Shown: positions 1 through 8,451 of the stretch, piece by piece
Position numbering within the stretch: the first letter of the stretch is position 1
Layout: each line of letters begins with the position of its first letter
Assembly (NCBI RefSeq): GCF_013036045.1
Contig: NZ_WTPX01000011.1
Coordinates: forward strand, 1-57,852
Direction: 5' to 3'
Source: Alienimonas chondri
Lineage (GTDB): Bacteria; Planctomycetota; Planctomycetia; Planctomycetales; Planctomycetaceae
Length of the DNA stretch: 57,852 bases
Made by a program: the position numbers and the translations under genes
The notes under the pieces: generated by a model
Told to the model about the DNA's origin: nothing
The model's database searches: none
What the model saw: only the letters and a program-made list of their open reading frames with translations

Positions 1-4
1 CGCC

Positions 5-1771
5 ATGCACGCCCCGAGTCCCTCCCCCGCTCCCGCCGCCTACGAACCGTCCCGGGCCGCGTACGCCGATCCCCGCGATCAACCGCAGGCGCTGCGACTC
101 GCCGCGGACGTCTGGCGAGCCGTGCGCGGCCACTGGCGAATCGCGGCTCTGTTCTTCGTGCTGGCGAACGCCGCGGTACTGGGAGGAATCATCCTTTGCC
201 CACGGACGTACGTCTCCGAGGCGAAAGTGAAGGTGAACGCCGGCCGCGAAAGCACCGTCAGCGAAACCGGTCGTTACGCCGAGGGGTCGGCGGTCGCGCT
301 GCAGAACAATCGCGAACAGGATCTGAACACTGCGGTCGACGTGCTCGAAAGTCGGGCCGTGCTGGCGTACGCCGTCAAGCAGATCGGCCCGGAACCGATT
401 CTCAAGGGGTACGTCCCTGCCGAGGGCGAACAGGGCGAGGCTACCGACGGGGCGCTCGATCCTGAGACCGCCCAGCAGGTGGACGGCGGGCCGCTCGCCG
501 CGATCGGCCTTTCCGACCCGGTCAGCCGATTCGAGAAGGCTGTGGAAACGCTCGGGCAGATCCTGGAGGTGAATTCGAACAAGAAATCGGACGTCATCAG
601 CATCTCCGTCGAAGCGGGGAAGCCGGCGTTGGCCCAGCGGATCTGTGCGGAAATTATCTCCGGCTTCCGCGTCAAATACTCCGACGCCAGCGAGATTGAG
701 GGCGGCAGCGAGTTCTTTGCCCAGAAGGCCGACGGAGCCAAGGCCGATTTGGACAAGGCCGCCGGTTTGCTGGCGACGGAGTTGAACGCGTTGGGGATTT
801 CGACGGTCGAAGGTCGCCGCCAACAGCTCCAGGAGGAACTGTCGCGGCTCAGCAGCGAAGAGATGGACCGCCGCAAGGTCCTAGAAGGGACGATCGCCGA
901 GATCGCCGGTTACGACCGGGTGTTGGCGAGCACGCCGGAGGAGATCGACGCCGGCCAGACCGAGAACCAAGCGACCGGCGCCCCGGACACGTTGCGGAAG
1001 GAAATCGCCTCGATGGAGGCCCGCCGCGAAAAGATCGTGCAGGAGACCAGCGCCAAAGCGCCGGGGGCCGTGCGGCTTGAACAGCAGATCGCCGCGAACG
1101 TCGCCCTGCTGAAAACGCTCTCCGACGACAGCAAGCAGACGACCACCAGCGCCAATCCGGTTTGGCAGGATCTGACCAAATCCAAACTGACGGCCCAAGC
1201 CAGGGCCGAGGGATTGCGGGCGGAGCTGTCCGCGATTCGCGACCAACGGCAGGAGGCCGGGCGGGCGATCGCGGAGCTGAACAAACGTGAGAGCCGCATC
1301 CTTGCCTTGCAGACCGAACGCGACGAACTGGCGAAGGGACTGGGGCGGTACGTCGAACTTCGCGAACAGGCGAAGGTCGCGGACGAGATGGGCGCCCAGA
1401 GCATCTCCAGCGTCAAGGTGTTCCAGGAGCCGAGCTTCAACGCCAAGCCGGTCGCACCGAAGAAGCGATTGATCGCGGCGGCGGGCTTGGTGTTCGCCGG
1501 ATTCGGCGCCTTGGGACTCTGTTTGGTGCTGGAATACAAGAGCATCTTCTTTCCGGAAGACCAAGCCGCGGCCCTCGACCGAGACGGCGTCAATGACGGC
1601 CGGACGAACGGCTGGGCCGAACCGGAGACGACCGGCTACCGCCCCGCCGAGACGCCCCTCGAGACCGCCGCGGTCCACCGCAGCGCCGGAAATGGGCACG
1701 CGACCGGCGCCTACGTCGACTCCGGGACGGACGCCGGGGCCGAGCCGACGATCGCCGACCGACCCCGCTGA
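5..1771 (+). CDS. Wzz/GNVR polysaccharide chain-length determinant protein
   Basis: This 588-residue inner-membrane protein is of the Wzz/GNVR (polysaccharide co-polymerase) type, which sets chain length and couples polymerisation to export. A first transmembrane helix lies at about residues 47-65, followed by the Wzz-like AKVKVNAGR segment. A long, probably coiled-coil periplasmic region runs from about 200 to 460. The family's proline-rich turn (KPVAPKKRL) precedes a second helix at about 488-509. The tail (about 520-588) is Pro/Gly/Thr-rich and probably disordered; there is no fused tyrosine-kinase domain. The ATG lies 5 bases from the window edge and no in-frame stop precedes it, so the true start could be upstream. 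It opens the polysaccharide locus. The family call is firm; the polymer is unknown. Confidence 0.85.
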   Translation: MHAPSPSPAPAAYEPSRAAYADPRDQPQALRLAADVWRAVRGHWRIAALFFVLANAAVLGGIILCPRTYVSEAKVKVNAGRESTVSETGRYAEGSAVALQNNREQDLNTAVDVLESRAVLAYAVKQIGPEPILKGYVPAEGEQGEATDGALDPETAQQVDGGPLAAIGLSDPVSRFEKAVETLGQILEVNSNKKSDVISISVEAGKPALAQRICAEIISGFRVKYSDASEIEGGSEFFAQKADGAKADLDKAAGLLATELNALGISTVEGRRQQLQEELSRLSSEEMDRRKVLEGTIAEIAGYDRVLASTPEEIDAGQTENQATGAPDTLRKEIASMEARREKIVQETSAKAPGAVRLEQQIAANVALLKTLSDDSKQTTTSANPVWQDLTKSKLTAQARAEGLRAELSAIRDQRQEAGRAIAELNKRESRILALQTERDELAKGLGRYVELREQAKVADEMGAQSISSVKVFQEPSFNAKPVAPKKRLIAAAGLVFAGFGALGLCLVLEYKSIFFPEDQAAALDRDGVNDGRTNGWAEPETTGYRPAETPLETAAVHRSAGNGHATGAYVDSGTDAGAEPTIADRPR

Positions 1772-1877
1772 GGCCCGGCGTCGCTGAGGTCCTGCGTCGT
1801 AGATCCGCTTCGTTTGCTCGGCAGGGACGCCGATCGTCTCCCCCCCACCTTCCCGCGCTCGCAGCGGATCCGTGCTC

Positions 1878-3095
1878 ATGAGTCTCTCGTCCCTGTTCCG
1901 CCGCTCCTCGGTCCCCGACCACGCGCTGCCCGGTCCCGAAGCGTTCGGCCAGAGCCTGCGGGTCGAACTGATGCGGGCCGACCGCGGTCGCAGTCGGTTC
2001 TGCCTCGCGGTGTTCGACCTCGTGGAGTGGACGTCCGCGAGCGACGAACGGGCGAACAGCTTCGCGGAGTACCTAACCGCTCGGCTGCGGGCGACGGACT
2101 ACGCCGGTTTGCTGGGGGCCGGGCGTTTGGGCGTGATCCTGTGGGACACGGACGAAGCAGGCGCCGCACGGTTCGTCAGCAAGGTGCGGCAGGGATGGGT
2201 CGCTGCCCGCAGCCCCGAAGCGGTCATCTACGCCTATCCCAGCGATCGGCCGATTGGGCAGCCGCCCACGCCGGCCCGCTCCAGCGCCGCTTTGCCGCAG
2301 GGATTCGCCGAAGCGATCACGCCCGGCTCCCCCGGCCCCGCCGCGGGGCAAACCGTGGACGGCCCGGGGAACGCAGTCACGACCGCCCTATCGAGCGCCG
2401 CGGAGCGGGATGCGACGGATGCCCCCTCCGACGACGAAGATCTCGACGAGCCGCCGCCGGTCCCGGTATTGCCGCTCGAGGAGGTGCTGCTTTGTCCGTT
2501 GCCCCGTTGGAAACGAGCGGTGGACGTGGCCGGGGCGGCCGCGGGGCTGGTCGTTCTATCCCCCCTGCTGCTGGCGACCGCGGCGGCGGTGAAGCTGACC
2601 AGTCCCGGACCGGCGCTGTTTCGTCAATGGCGGGACGGATTAGGCGGGCGGAAGTTCAAGATCAATAAGTTCCGCACGATGGTCGCGGACGCGGAGGCTT
2701 TGAAGGACGCGCTGCGGGCGAACAGCGAACAGGACGGCCCGGCGTTCAAGATGGAACACGACCCGCGCATCACGCCGCTCGGTCGGTGGATGCGGAAGAC
2801 CTGCGTGGACGAACTGCCCCAACTGTGGAACGTGCTGATGGGGGATATGTCGCTGGTCGGTCCGCGTCCGCTGGATAGCAAGGAGATGGCGTGCACCGGG
2901 TGGTGGGAACGTCGTCGTTTGCTGGTCACCCCCGGTCTGACCTGCATCTGGCAGGTGGACGGCAAGAGCAAAGTGACCTTCAAGGAGTGGATGCGAATGG
3001 ACATTCGCTACATGCACGACCGGACGTTCGTCGGAGATCTCGGGCTGATTCTGCGGACGGCCCGCAACATCGCCCTGCACCGCGGTTCGCATTGA
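1878..3095 (+). CDS. Initiating sugar-phosphate transferase with N-terminal degenerate GGDEF-like domain
   Basis: The C-terminal half (about residues 205-400 of 405) is a bacterial sugar transferase of the WbaP/PglC class, which moves a sugar phosphate from a nucleotide sugar to undecaprenyl phosphate. Visible signs are the membrane helix near 215-235, KFRTM, the DELPQLWNVL..DMSLVGPRP block and the C-terminal GLTCIWQV segment. Residues about 30-115 resemble a GGDEF domain (FDLVEW, LTARLRATDYAGLL, VILWDTD), but the GGDEF motif reads GAGRL, so cyclase activity is not expected. A Pro-rich linker (about 116-200) joins the parts. The multi-helix N-terminus of WbaP is absent. An ATG at 1878 was chosen over a GTG two codons earlier. 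It lies 106 bases after the Wzz gene and 13 bases before the deacetylase gene. Confidence 0.88.
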   Translation: MSLSSLFRRSSVPDHALPGPEAFGQSLRVELMRADRGRSRFCLAVFDLVEWTSASDERANSFAEYLTARLRATDYAGLLGAGRLGVILWDTDEAGAARFVSKVRQGWVAARSPEAVIYAYPSDRPIGQPPTPARSSAALPQGFAEAITPGSPGPAAGQTVDGPGNAVTTALSSAAERDATDAPSDDEDLDEPPPVPVLPLEEVLLCPLPRWKRAVDVAGAAAGLVVLSPLLLATAAAVKLTSPGPALFRQWRDGLGGRKFKINKFRTMVADAEALKDALRANSEQDGPAFKMEHDPRITPLGRWMRKTCVDELPQLWNVLMGDMSLVGPRPLDSKEMACTGWWERRRLLVTPGLTCIWQVDGKSKVTFKEWMRMDIRYMHDRTFVGDLGLILRTARNIALHRGSH

Positions 3096-3108
3096 CACAG
3101 GGTTTCGC

Positions 3109-4227
3109 GTGCCGCCCCTCGACTCGCCGCCGCAAATTGACGACATGCTCTCCGCCGCCCCCCTCGACAATCCGCCGTCGGCCCGAATCGCCGGCGCCGG
3201 CCCGGGCGACGGCGGACCGTCAAACGCCGCCTCGGAAGTTCTCCGAGCGGCCCGGTCCGCCCTGACGGCGCCGGATTCCACGACGCTCCGTTTCCCGACG
3301 GACAACCCTCCCCCGCCCAGAGCGGCGAAGCTGCGGAACTGGCTGACGCCGCGGCTGGCGCTGCCCGCCGGCCCGTTGGCGAATCGCACGCCGGGCACGG
3401 GGGCGTTGATGTACCATCGCTTCGCCGACCCGGTCTCCGGCCTGCCCGAGCCGACCTGGAACGTCCCGCCGGCCCTGCTTCGCACGCAACTGGCCGGGTT
3501 ATTGTCGCGCGGATACCGAGCGGTGCGTTTGGAAGAGGTGCTCGACCGGATCGCGGCGGGGGAACCGGCGGACCCGAAGTCGTTCGTCGTCACGATCGAT
3601 GACGGCTACCTGAACAACCTGACGCAGGGGCTGCCGATCTTCGAGGAACTCCGCGTGCCCGTGACGCTGTTCGTGGCGACCGGATACGTCGGTACGCCCT
3701 GCCCCTACCCCTTTGACGACTGGGCCGGTAAGGGCCATCCACACGCCCCGCGAGAAAGCTGGGCGGCGATGAACAGGGGGGAATTGCGGCGCTTCGCGGA
3801 AAGCGAGTTCGTCTCCCTCGGCGTTCACACGCACACCCATCAGGACTTCCGCGGACGCCCGGACCTATTCGCCGCCGATCTCGCCGAAAGCTGCCGCGTG
3901 TTACGCAGCGGGTTCGGCATCGAGCGCCCCGCGTTCGCCTTTCCGTACGGAACCCGGCAACGCGGGTTCAGCGGGGGCGAACTGAAGGCCGCCGTCGCCC
4001 GCACGCCGGTCAGCTGCGCCCTCACCACCGAGGACGAACGCATCCGGGCGGACTCTGATCGATTCGACCTCGGCCGGTTTACGGCGACGTCGGCGGACAC
4101 CGCCGCCACGCTGGCCGCCAAACTGGATGGGCGATTCGGCGCGCTCAAGCGCGCGCTGCACCGCAACCACCGCTCAACGCCGACAGCTTCGACCGCAGCA
4201 GCCAAGCCGTGCGGAGGGCGTTCGTGA
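3109..4227 (+). CDS. Polysaccharide deacetylase (NodB/CE4 family)
   Basis: This CE4 enzyme of up to 372 residues would remove N- or O-acetyl groups from a polysaccharide. The NodB fold begins near residue 100 (ALMYHRF). The catalytic Asp pair is TIDDGY (Asp164/Asp165), and the metal-binding histidines are in HTHTH (residues 240-244), followed by the AFPYGT block. The first 95 residues are Pro/Ala-rich and low in complexity. Starts are possible at GTG 3109 or ATG 3145; neither has a clear Shine-Dalgarno sequence. Its stop (TGA 4225-4227) overlaps a GTG start of the flippase gene, which suggests translational coupling. No classical signal peptide is visible, so whether it acts in the cytoplasm or outside is open. 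Confidence 0.88.
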   Translation: MPPLDSPPQIDDMLSAAPLDNPPSARIAGAGPGDGGPSNAASEVLRAARSALTAPDSTTLRFPTDNPPPPRAAKLRNWLTPRLALPAGPLANRTPGTGALMYHRFADPVSGLPEPTWNVPPALLRTQLAGLLSRGYRAVRLEEVLDRIAAGEPADPKSFVVTIDDGYLNNLTQGLPIFEELRVPVTLFVATGYVGTPCPYPFDDWAGKGHPHAPRESWAAMNRGELRRFAESEFVSLGVHTHTHQDFRGRPDLFAADLAESCRVLRSGFGIERPAFAFPYGTRQRGFSGGELKAAVARTPVSCALTTEDERIRADSDRFDLGRFTATSADTAATLAAKLDGRFGALKRALHRNHRSTPTASTAAAKPCGGRS

Positions 4228-5717
4228 GCGTTTCGGCCACCGCCACTCCTGCGTCTCCGACGCGACGTCATGAGGCTTCGGAGTCCTCGTCCGTCGAGTC
4301 TCGTCCGACGGCCTCCGCACGGCCGGCGTCGTCCGACCCGACCTGCGCGGGCGATCTGGCCGACGGAGGCGACTCGCCCAATGCCCCGGTCGACTGCGCC
4401 GCTGCGCCGCCGACGGCGGAGCGGGAGGACTGGCTGGTCGGCTTCTGCGCCCGGTTCGTCGGAAGGGAACGCAGCCGCGCGGCGTTGTCGATCGGCGATC
4501 AGGCGATCGTGAGCGCCACGAACTTCGTCACCTCGGTCCTCATCGGTCGTGCCGCGGGGAAAGAGGCGCTGGGCGTTTATCTGCTGGGCATCACGCTGAT
4601 CCTTTTCGTTCGCGGGGTGCAGGAGCAGATCGTCTACGGGCCGTACCTCGTCTTCTGTCATAAACGCAAAGGGACGCGGCTGGCTCGGTACGCCGGCAGC
4701 GTGTTGGCGCATGAAGGGCTCTGGCTGCTGGCGACGGCGCTGGGGCTGCTGGGGCTGGCGGTGTATCTCAATCTCGGCGGCGAACCGGCCGGATTGCGGG
4801 CTTCGAGCTGGGCCCTGATCCCCGCGGTGCCGTTGATCCTGTTTCGAGAGTTCGCCCGGCATATCGCGTTTGGTCATTTCCGCAGCGGGACCGCGGTACT
4901 GCTGGACGTGGCGGTCGCGGTCTTTCAGATCGCGGGCTTGGGTGCGCTGTTTCTCGCCGGCACGTTGGACGTGCCCAGCGCGTTCGGCGTGATGGGCGCC
5001 GCTTGCTTGCTGGTCTGCGGGCCGTGGTGCCTGCGGTTTATGAAGGGCGTGCGATTCCGGGCGAAGGCGATCGGCAGCGACTGGCGCCGCAACTGGAAGT
5101 TCGGCCGTTGGGCGCTGGCCACCCATCTGCTGCACGGCGCCAGTCACTATCTGATGCCGTGGGTCGTGGCGCTGGTCGACGGCGAAGCGGCGACGGGCAT
5201 CTTCGCGGCGGGGTCCACGATGGTCGGGATCGCCAACATGTTCGTGCTCGGGCTCGCCCACTACATCTGCCCGAAAGCCGCAGAGCGGTTTCATGCCGAC
5301 GGCGTGCCCGGCCTCACCCGGGTGTTACGGATGGCGACGCTGGTCTTCTCCGCCGTGCTGGCTCCCTTCGCGGCGGTCTGCTGGGTCTTCGGGGATGACC
5401 TGTCCACGCTCATCTTCACGGACGCCTTCTCCGGCGCCGGGATGGTGCTGACCGTGTTGGCGATCAACATGTGGGCGAACGCCCTCTCGATCACCTGCGG
5501 CAACGGTCTGTGGGCCGTCGAGCGGCCGGACGCCAACTTCTCCGCGGACGTATTGAGCCTGGTGGTCGTCGGCGTGTGCACCGCGGCATTGATCGGGGCG
5601 TACGGGGTGGTCGGCGCCGCGATCGCGATGGCGATCGGCGGCTGGGTCGACGTCATCGCCCGCTACGTCGCCCTGCGAGGCGTGCTGAAGAACATCGAGG
5701 CCGGGGCGAAGTCTTGA
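4224..5717 (+). CDS. Wzx-type lipid-linked oligosaccharide flippase
   Basis: This is a polytopic membrane protein of 497 residues with about 12-14 hydrophobic segments after a disordered N-terminus of about 75 residues. It is of the polysaccharide transport (MOP/MATE-like) type that flips undecaprenyl-linked repeat units across the inner membrane. Supporting signs are RAALSIGDQAIVSATNFVTS at the start of the membrane region, typical of Wzx-like proteins, and its place between an initiating transferase and ligase-type genes. The GTG at 4224 gives a 4-base GTGA overlap with the deacetylase stop and was preferred to the GTG at 4209. Substrate cannot be inferred. Confidence 0.78.
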   Translation: MSVSATATPASPTRRHEASESSSVESRPTASARPASSDPTCAGDLADGGDSPNAPVDCAAAPPTAEREDWLVGFCARFVGRERSRAALSIGDQAIVSATNFVTSVLIGRAAGKEALGVYLLGITLILFVRGVQEQIVYGPYLVFCHKRKGTRLARYAGSVLAHEGLWLLATALGLLGLAVYLNLGGEPAGLRASSWALIPAVPLILFREFARHIAFGHFRSGTAVLLDVAVAVFQIAGLGALFLAGTLDVPSAFGVMGAACLLVCGPWCLRFMKGVRFRAKAIGSDWRRNWKFGRWALATHLLHGASHYLMPWVVALVDGEAATGIFAAGSTMVGIANMFVLGLAHYICPKAAERFHADGVPGLTRVLRMATLVFSAVLAPFAAVCWVFGDDLSTLIFTDAFSGAGMVLTVLAINMWANALSITCGNGLWAVERPDANFSADVLSLVVVGVCTAALIGAYGVVGAAIAMAIGGWVDVIARYVALRGVLKNIEAGAKS

Positions 5718-7117
5718 CCAATCCCGTTGCGCCTCGCCCTGCCTCCCCGGGGCCGGCCAAGGATCCCGCGGTGGTCTGGGGGCGGCTGCTCATCCTGCTG
5801 GCGGCGGTCACGCTCGCTTTGGCCTTTGCGGGGGCGAATCACCTCTATGGAACCTCGCTACGGGACGACTACTCGCTCGACGAGGAGGAGCTCGCCCGGG
5901 GAACGGCGGGCGGCGACACGCTTCGCCGGGCGGGATTCTTGCTGCTGGCCGGGTGCGGAACGCTGGGGGCGCTGTTCGGCAAAGCCGGGCGCTGGCGAGC
6001 GCCGCTGCTCTCGCCGACCGGCGGCGGGCTGACGGGCGTGGCCTTGATCGCGATGTTCGCCTGGTGGGCCGCGAGCATCTCCTGGAGCGACGACCCGCCG
6101 CTGACGGCCCGACGAATCGTCGTCGTCGGCCTGTTTCTGCTGGGGGCCGGGGGATTGGCGAAGGCGCTGACCGGCCGTCAGTTGGTGATCGCCGCAGTGG
6201 GGGCGGTGTCCCTGCACCTGTTCGCCGGGATTGCGGTCGAAGCCGCGCTCGGCACGTTCGTACCCTGGCGGGCGGACTACCGATTTAGCGGCACGATTCA
6301 CCCGAATATTCAAGCATTGCAACTGGCGACGGGCCTCTGCGGCTGCGTAACGCTGTCGGGGATATTCCGCACGGAGCGGCGGCTCGACGCACGCGTGAAT
6401 GTGTGGTGGTTGCTGTGGGGCGCCGTCCTGCTGGGCTTCCTGGTGCTGACGAAGAGCCGCACCGCGACGGCGGGAGCGGCGCTGGCGGTGTCGGCGACGG
6501 GACTGACCGCGGCGAGTCCGGCGACGAAACTGCTGAGCCTCGCGGGGGGCGTGGCGGGGGCGACGGGCGTGCTGGTGGCGATTCTGTTGGCGGGCGTGGA
6601 CCCGACGGAAGACGTCCGCGACGCCGCCTTGATGGGCCGAACCGAGCAGCACAGCAGCCTCTCCGGGCGACTGCCGATTTGGGAGGCGATCATCCCGTAC
6701 ATCGCGGAGAAACCGTGGCTGGGGCATGGCTACGGCGCCTTCTGGAGCCGTCAACGGGTCGACGCCATCAGCGACGACGTCGGCTGGCCGTTGTCCGCCA
6801 GTCACTCCGGCTGGATCGAGTCCGCCGCGGAGATCGGTCTGATCGGCGCCAGCCTGATGGCGGCGTTGCTGCTTTGCGGCACGTTCCGAGCGGCGGCGGC
6901 GATCCGCGATCCCGTGCGACCAGGCGATCCGCTGCCGGCGTTCGCCTTGGCCCTCACGCTGTTGATGATCGCCAACGCCTTTACCGAAGCGCTCATTCAC
7001 GACGTGCGCCTCGTCCCCTGCCTGCTCTGGGCGAGCCTCGCGAAACTCACCGTTCTGTCTGACCTGCCGAGGGCGTCCCGGGCAGTCGCGGCCAGCCCCG
7101 ACAGGAGCCTGCGATGA
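5714..7117 (+). CDS. O-antigen ligase/polymerase family membrane protein, paralog 1 of 4
   Basis: This 467-residue protein has about 10-12 predicted membrane helices and is of the Wzy_C/WaaL type. Such enzymes polymerise lipid-linked repeat units or transfer a glycan to an acceptor on the periplasmic side. It carries the block shared with the next three genes: GTFVPWRADYRF..GTIHPN (about residues 179-198), LTKSRT, then MGRTEQ..SLSGR..IWE. His364 in SASHSGW is in the position of the family's conserved His. The start is taken as TTG 5714, overlapping the flippase stop as TTGA; GTG 5771 is an alternative. It ends in an ATGA overlap with paralog 2. Whether it polymerises or ligates cannot be told from sequence. 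Confidence 0.82.
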   Translation: MTNPVAPRPASPGPAKDPAVVWGRLLILLAAVTLALAFAGANHLYGTSLRDDYSLDEEELARGTAGGDTLRRAGFLLLAGCGTLGALFGKAGRWRAPLLSPTGGGLTGVALIAMFAWWAASISWSDDPPLTARRIVVVGLFLLGAGGLAKALTGRQLVIAAVGAVSLHLFAGIAVEAALGTFVPWRADYRFSGTIHPNIQALQLATGLCGCVTLSGIFRTERRLDARVNVWWLLWGAVLLGFLVLTKSRTATAGAALAVSATGLTAASPATKLLSLAGGVAGATGVLVAILLAGVDPTEDVRDAALMGRTEQHSSLSGRLPIWEAIIPYIAEKPWLGHGYGAFWSRQRVDAISDDVGWPLSASHSGWIESAAEIGLIGASLMAALLLCGTFRAAAAIRDPVRPGDPLPAFALALTLLMIANAFTEALIHDVRLVPCLLWASLAKLTVLSDLPRASRAVAASPDRSLR

Positions 7118-8451
7118 ATCTCTGGACGAGCGGCTGGAAGAGCGGACCCGGCACGACGATCGCGGTCGCGATCCTGATCGCGGCGATCTACTACGGCATC
7201 GAGCACCTGCCGGACGCCTCCACGCGCCCCGACTACGCCCCCGATGCGGAGACGATGGGGGCCGCGTTCGAACAGGTGGACGTGCGTCGGCGATTGGGGG
7301 TGCTTGCGCTGGCGGCGCTCGGCGCCGCCGGCCTCTGGTTCGGGCGGGCCGAGGCTCGCTGGAACGGCGGACTCGTCGGGACGGCTCTGGCGGCGTTCAC
7401 CGTGCTGCCGTTCTTCAGCGTACTCTGGAGCGACGCCCCCGGGGTGACGATCCGACGTTCGGTCGTGTTTGGACTGTCTCTGTGGGCCGCCGCGGGGCTG
7501 TGCCGATTGCTGTCCGGCAGGCAGCTTGTTTGGGCGGCGTTGGTCGCGGTTTGCGTGCAGTTCGGCGTCGGCCTGCTGACGGAGTTGTTCCTCGGCACGT
7601 TTCGTCCGTGGGAGAGCGATTATCGGTTTGCCGGGACGATTCACCCCAATATGCAAGCGTTGCAGCTGGGGGTGGGCGTGGTGGCCAGCGCCGTTCTGTT
7701 GCTCCGGCCGGGCCGACGCGGCGGGCGCTGGTCCGATTTCCGGGGGCCGTTGCTGTGCGCCGTCGCCGCGGCCCTGCTGCTGTTTTGTCTGCTCACCAAG
7801 AGTCGCACCAGCGTCGGCGGAGTGATCGCGGCGGTCGCGGCGGTCGCGGTGTTTCTCTCTTCGGGGCCGACGAAGAACCTGTTGGCGATCGGCGGCGTGG
7901 GTCTGGCCGGCGCCGTCATCGTCGTGCTGTTGCTGACCGGATTGGATCCGACCGACGACATCCGGGACGCGGCGATGATGGGCCGCAGCGAAGACGCGGG
8001 CTCGCTGTCCGGCCGGGTCCAGATCTGGGACGCCTTGGACCCCTACGTCGCGGATCGACCGCTGCTGGGGTACGGCTATCTGACGTTCTGGTCGGAGCGA
8101 CGACTGTACGCGCTGCACTCGGAGGTGGGTTTCAAGTTCGCCGGGGCGCACTCCGCCTGGTACGAAACGGCGCTGGGGCTGGGGATTCCGGGAGCGATCC
8201 TGCTGGCGACTATTTTGCTGGGGGGAATGTCGCGGGCGGCTTCGGCGGAATTGGCCGAACAACGTGTCGGGGGAACCGGGGGCTCGCCGCTGCCGGCGTT
8301 TCTGTTTGGCGTCCTGGCGCTGGCGGCGCTGAACTCGCTGTTGGAAGCGATCATCGCCGACGTGCGGCTCACCACCCTCGTGATGTATTGCGGACTCGGA
8401 AAAGCGACGTTCTTCCCGGATGCTCGATCGGAGGGGCGACGTGCAGACTGA
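7114..8451 (+). CDS. O-antigen ligase/polymerase family membrane protein, paralog 2 of 4
   Basis: This 445-residue polytopic membrane protein starts at ATG 7114, within an ATGA overlap, with AGGAG a few bases upstream. It shares with its neighbours GTFRPWESDYRF..GTIHPN, LTKSRTS, MGRSED..SLSGR..IWD and the candidate catalytic His346 in GAHSAWYE. Around the GTIHPNMQALQL segment the DNA is almost the same as in paralog 3, so these two are probably the most recent duplicates. The N-terminal HLPDASTRPDYAPDAETM segment also recurs in paralog 3. Role as in the family: periplasmic glycan polymerisation or ligation. Confidence 0.82.
   Translation: MNLWTSGWKSGPGTTIAVAILIAAIYYGIEHLPDASTRPDYAPDAETMGAAFEQVDVRRRLGVLALAALGAAGLWFGRAEARWNGGLVGTALAAFTVLPFFSVLWSDAPGVTIRRSVVFGLSLWAAAGLCRLLSGRQLVWAALVAVCVQFGVGLLTELFLGTFRPWESDYRFAGTIHPNMQALQLGVGVVASAVLLLRPGRRGGRWSDFRGPLLCAVAAALLLFCLLTKSRTSVGGVIAAVAAVAVFLSSGPTKNLLAIGGVGLAGAVIVVLLLTGLDPTDDIRDAAMMGRSEDAGSLSGRVQIWDALDPYVADRPLLGYGYLTFWSERRLYALHSEVGFKFAGAHSAWYETALGLGIPGAILLATILLGGMSRAASAELAEQRVGGTGGSPLPAFLFGVLALAALNSLLEAIIADVRLTTLVMYCGLGKATFFPDARSEGRRAD

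Noticed and set aside
3840-5294. Long minus-strand open frame of 484 codons
   Set aside because: Its translation is rich in Arg, Gln, Pro and His with no motif, as expected opposite GC-rich genes; the plus strand has clear families.
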